A DNA stretch of 34,655 nucleotides from positions 1 to 34,655 of the forward strand of contig JAPYOP010000039.1 in the NCBI GenBank assembly GCA_029938115.1, written 5' to 3'. The DNA is from Colwellia sp. Its GTDB lineage: Bacteria > Pseudomonadota > Gammaproteobacteria > Enterobacterales > Alteromonadaceae. Positions 34,272 to 34,655 of this stretch are shown one piece after another. The position numbers and the translations under genes were made by a program. The notes beneath the pieces were generated by a model that saw only the letters and a list, made by a program, of their open reading frames with translations, was not told where the DNA came from and did not search any database. The first letter of the stretch is position 1; each line of letters opens with the position of its first letter.

Positions 34272-34655
34272 TTTCTAGGTTTTAACAAAGGAACACTTTG
34301 CCCGCGAATTAGCGCAGATTAGCGCGGATGTTTGAAAAAGAAAGCTCAGTAAAAAGACTAAAAAAATAAGTTCATCAATGGCTAATCATCACTTGGTATA
34401 ATCCTTTTAATCTGCGGGCGAAATATCTTTAGGTTAAACAAAAGAACACTTTGCCCGCGAATTAGCGCAGATTAGCGCGGATGAGTAAAATAAAGTTCAG
34501 TTAAAATACTACAGAGCTGATCTCATTAGTTGCTAATCATCACTTGGTCTAATCCGTTTAATCTGCGGGCGAAATGTTTCTAGGTTTAAACAAATGAACG
34601 CTTTGCCCGCGAATTAGCGCAGATTAGCGCGGATGTTTGAAAAAGAAAGCTCAGT
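34272..34655. repeat. Tandem array of about 152-bp units, cut by the window end
   Basis: Two full units and the start of a third. An invariant 31-bp core begins at 34300, 34453 and 34605 (spacing 153 and 152). The core holds a nested repeat of ATTAGCGC. A second conserved block, GCTAATCATCACTTGGT, starts at 34381 and 34532, then AATCTGCGGGCGAAA. This last block is complementary to TTTGCCCGC plus CAGATT within the core, with a 9-base bulge, so each unit or unit junction can form a long hairpin. Copies 1 and 3 agree exactly over at least 55 bases, including TTTGAAAAAGAAAGCTCAGT, where copy 2 differs. No reading frame of note lies in it. The array probably continues beyond the window. Confidence 0.93.

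Noticed and set aside
34272-34655. CRISPR array or integron attC array
   Set aside because: Units are too long and variable in the flanks for CRISPR, with no spacers of constant size, no cas genes, no integrase and no cassette genes.

Overview
The window looks like chromosomal DNA of a marine gammaproteobacterium of the order Alteromonadales, most like Colwellia or a close relative. This is inferred from the AT-rich composition, from protein similarity recalled from memory, and from gene order. Almost every gene is housekeeping, and there is no sign of prophage, transposase, CRISPR array, rRNA or tRNA. Three blocks match Escherichia coli gene neighbourhoods: syd/queF/ppnN/xni/rlmM/DUF423/gcvA, then lolB-ispE-prs divergent from hemA-prfA-prmC-sirB2-sirB1-(DUF819)-kdsA, then rsxABCDGE-nth.

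Left part (1-12.4 kb): the end of nrdB and the yfaE ferredoxin (class Ia ribonucleotide reductase and its cofactor maintenance); a reverse-strand Nramp-like transporter with altered metal-binding motifs; a GNAT acetyltransferase; a DUF3192 lipoprotein; a small KfrA-N-like protein; the divergent pair syd/queF separated by a palindromic repeat; an exported M61 peptidase with a PDZ domain; a cytosolic diguanylate cyclase; ppnN and xni almost touching; and a second, membrane-anchored DUF3192 protein.

Middle part (12.4-24.6 kb): NAD-type isocitrate dehydrogenase behind a structured 316-bp leader, converging through a bidirectional terminator on the gcvA-hydrolase-DUF423-rlmM operon. A small exported protein of unknown function lies divergent from gcvA. 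A long reverse-strand run follows: hemA, prfA, prmC, sirB2, sirB1, a DUF819 membrane protein and kdsA. PrmC methylates the release factor made by its neighbour prfA. A hexanucleotide microsatellite sits just before sirB2, and a perfect CRP/FNR-family palindrome lies between hemA and lolB.

Right part (24.7-34.6 kb): lolB-ispE-prs, a strong terminator, then the six-gene rsx electron-transport operon followed by nth. The window ends inside a tandem array of about 152-bp units with an invariant 31-bp core and long hairpin potential.

I did not find a clearly new multi-gene system. The best leads are the terminal tandem array, the motif-altered Nramp protein, the palindromic intergenic repeats, the CRP-like site, competing hairpins before icd, the split-anchor DUF3192 paralogues, and the TTG starts of hemA, gcvA and prmC.
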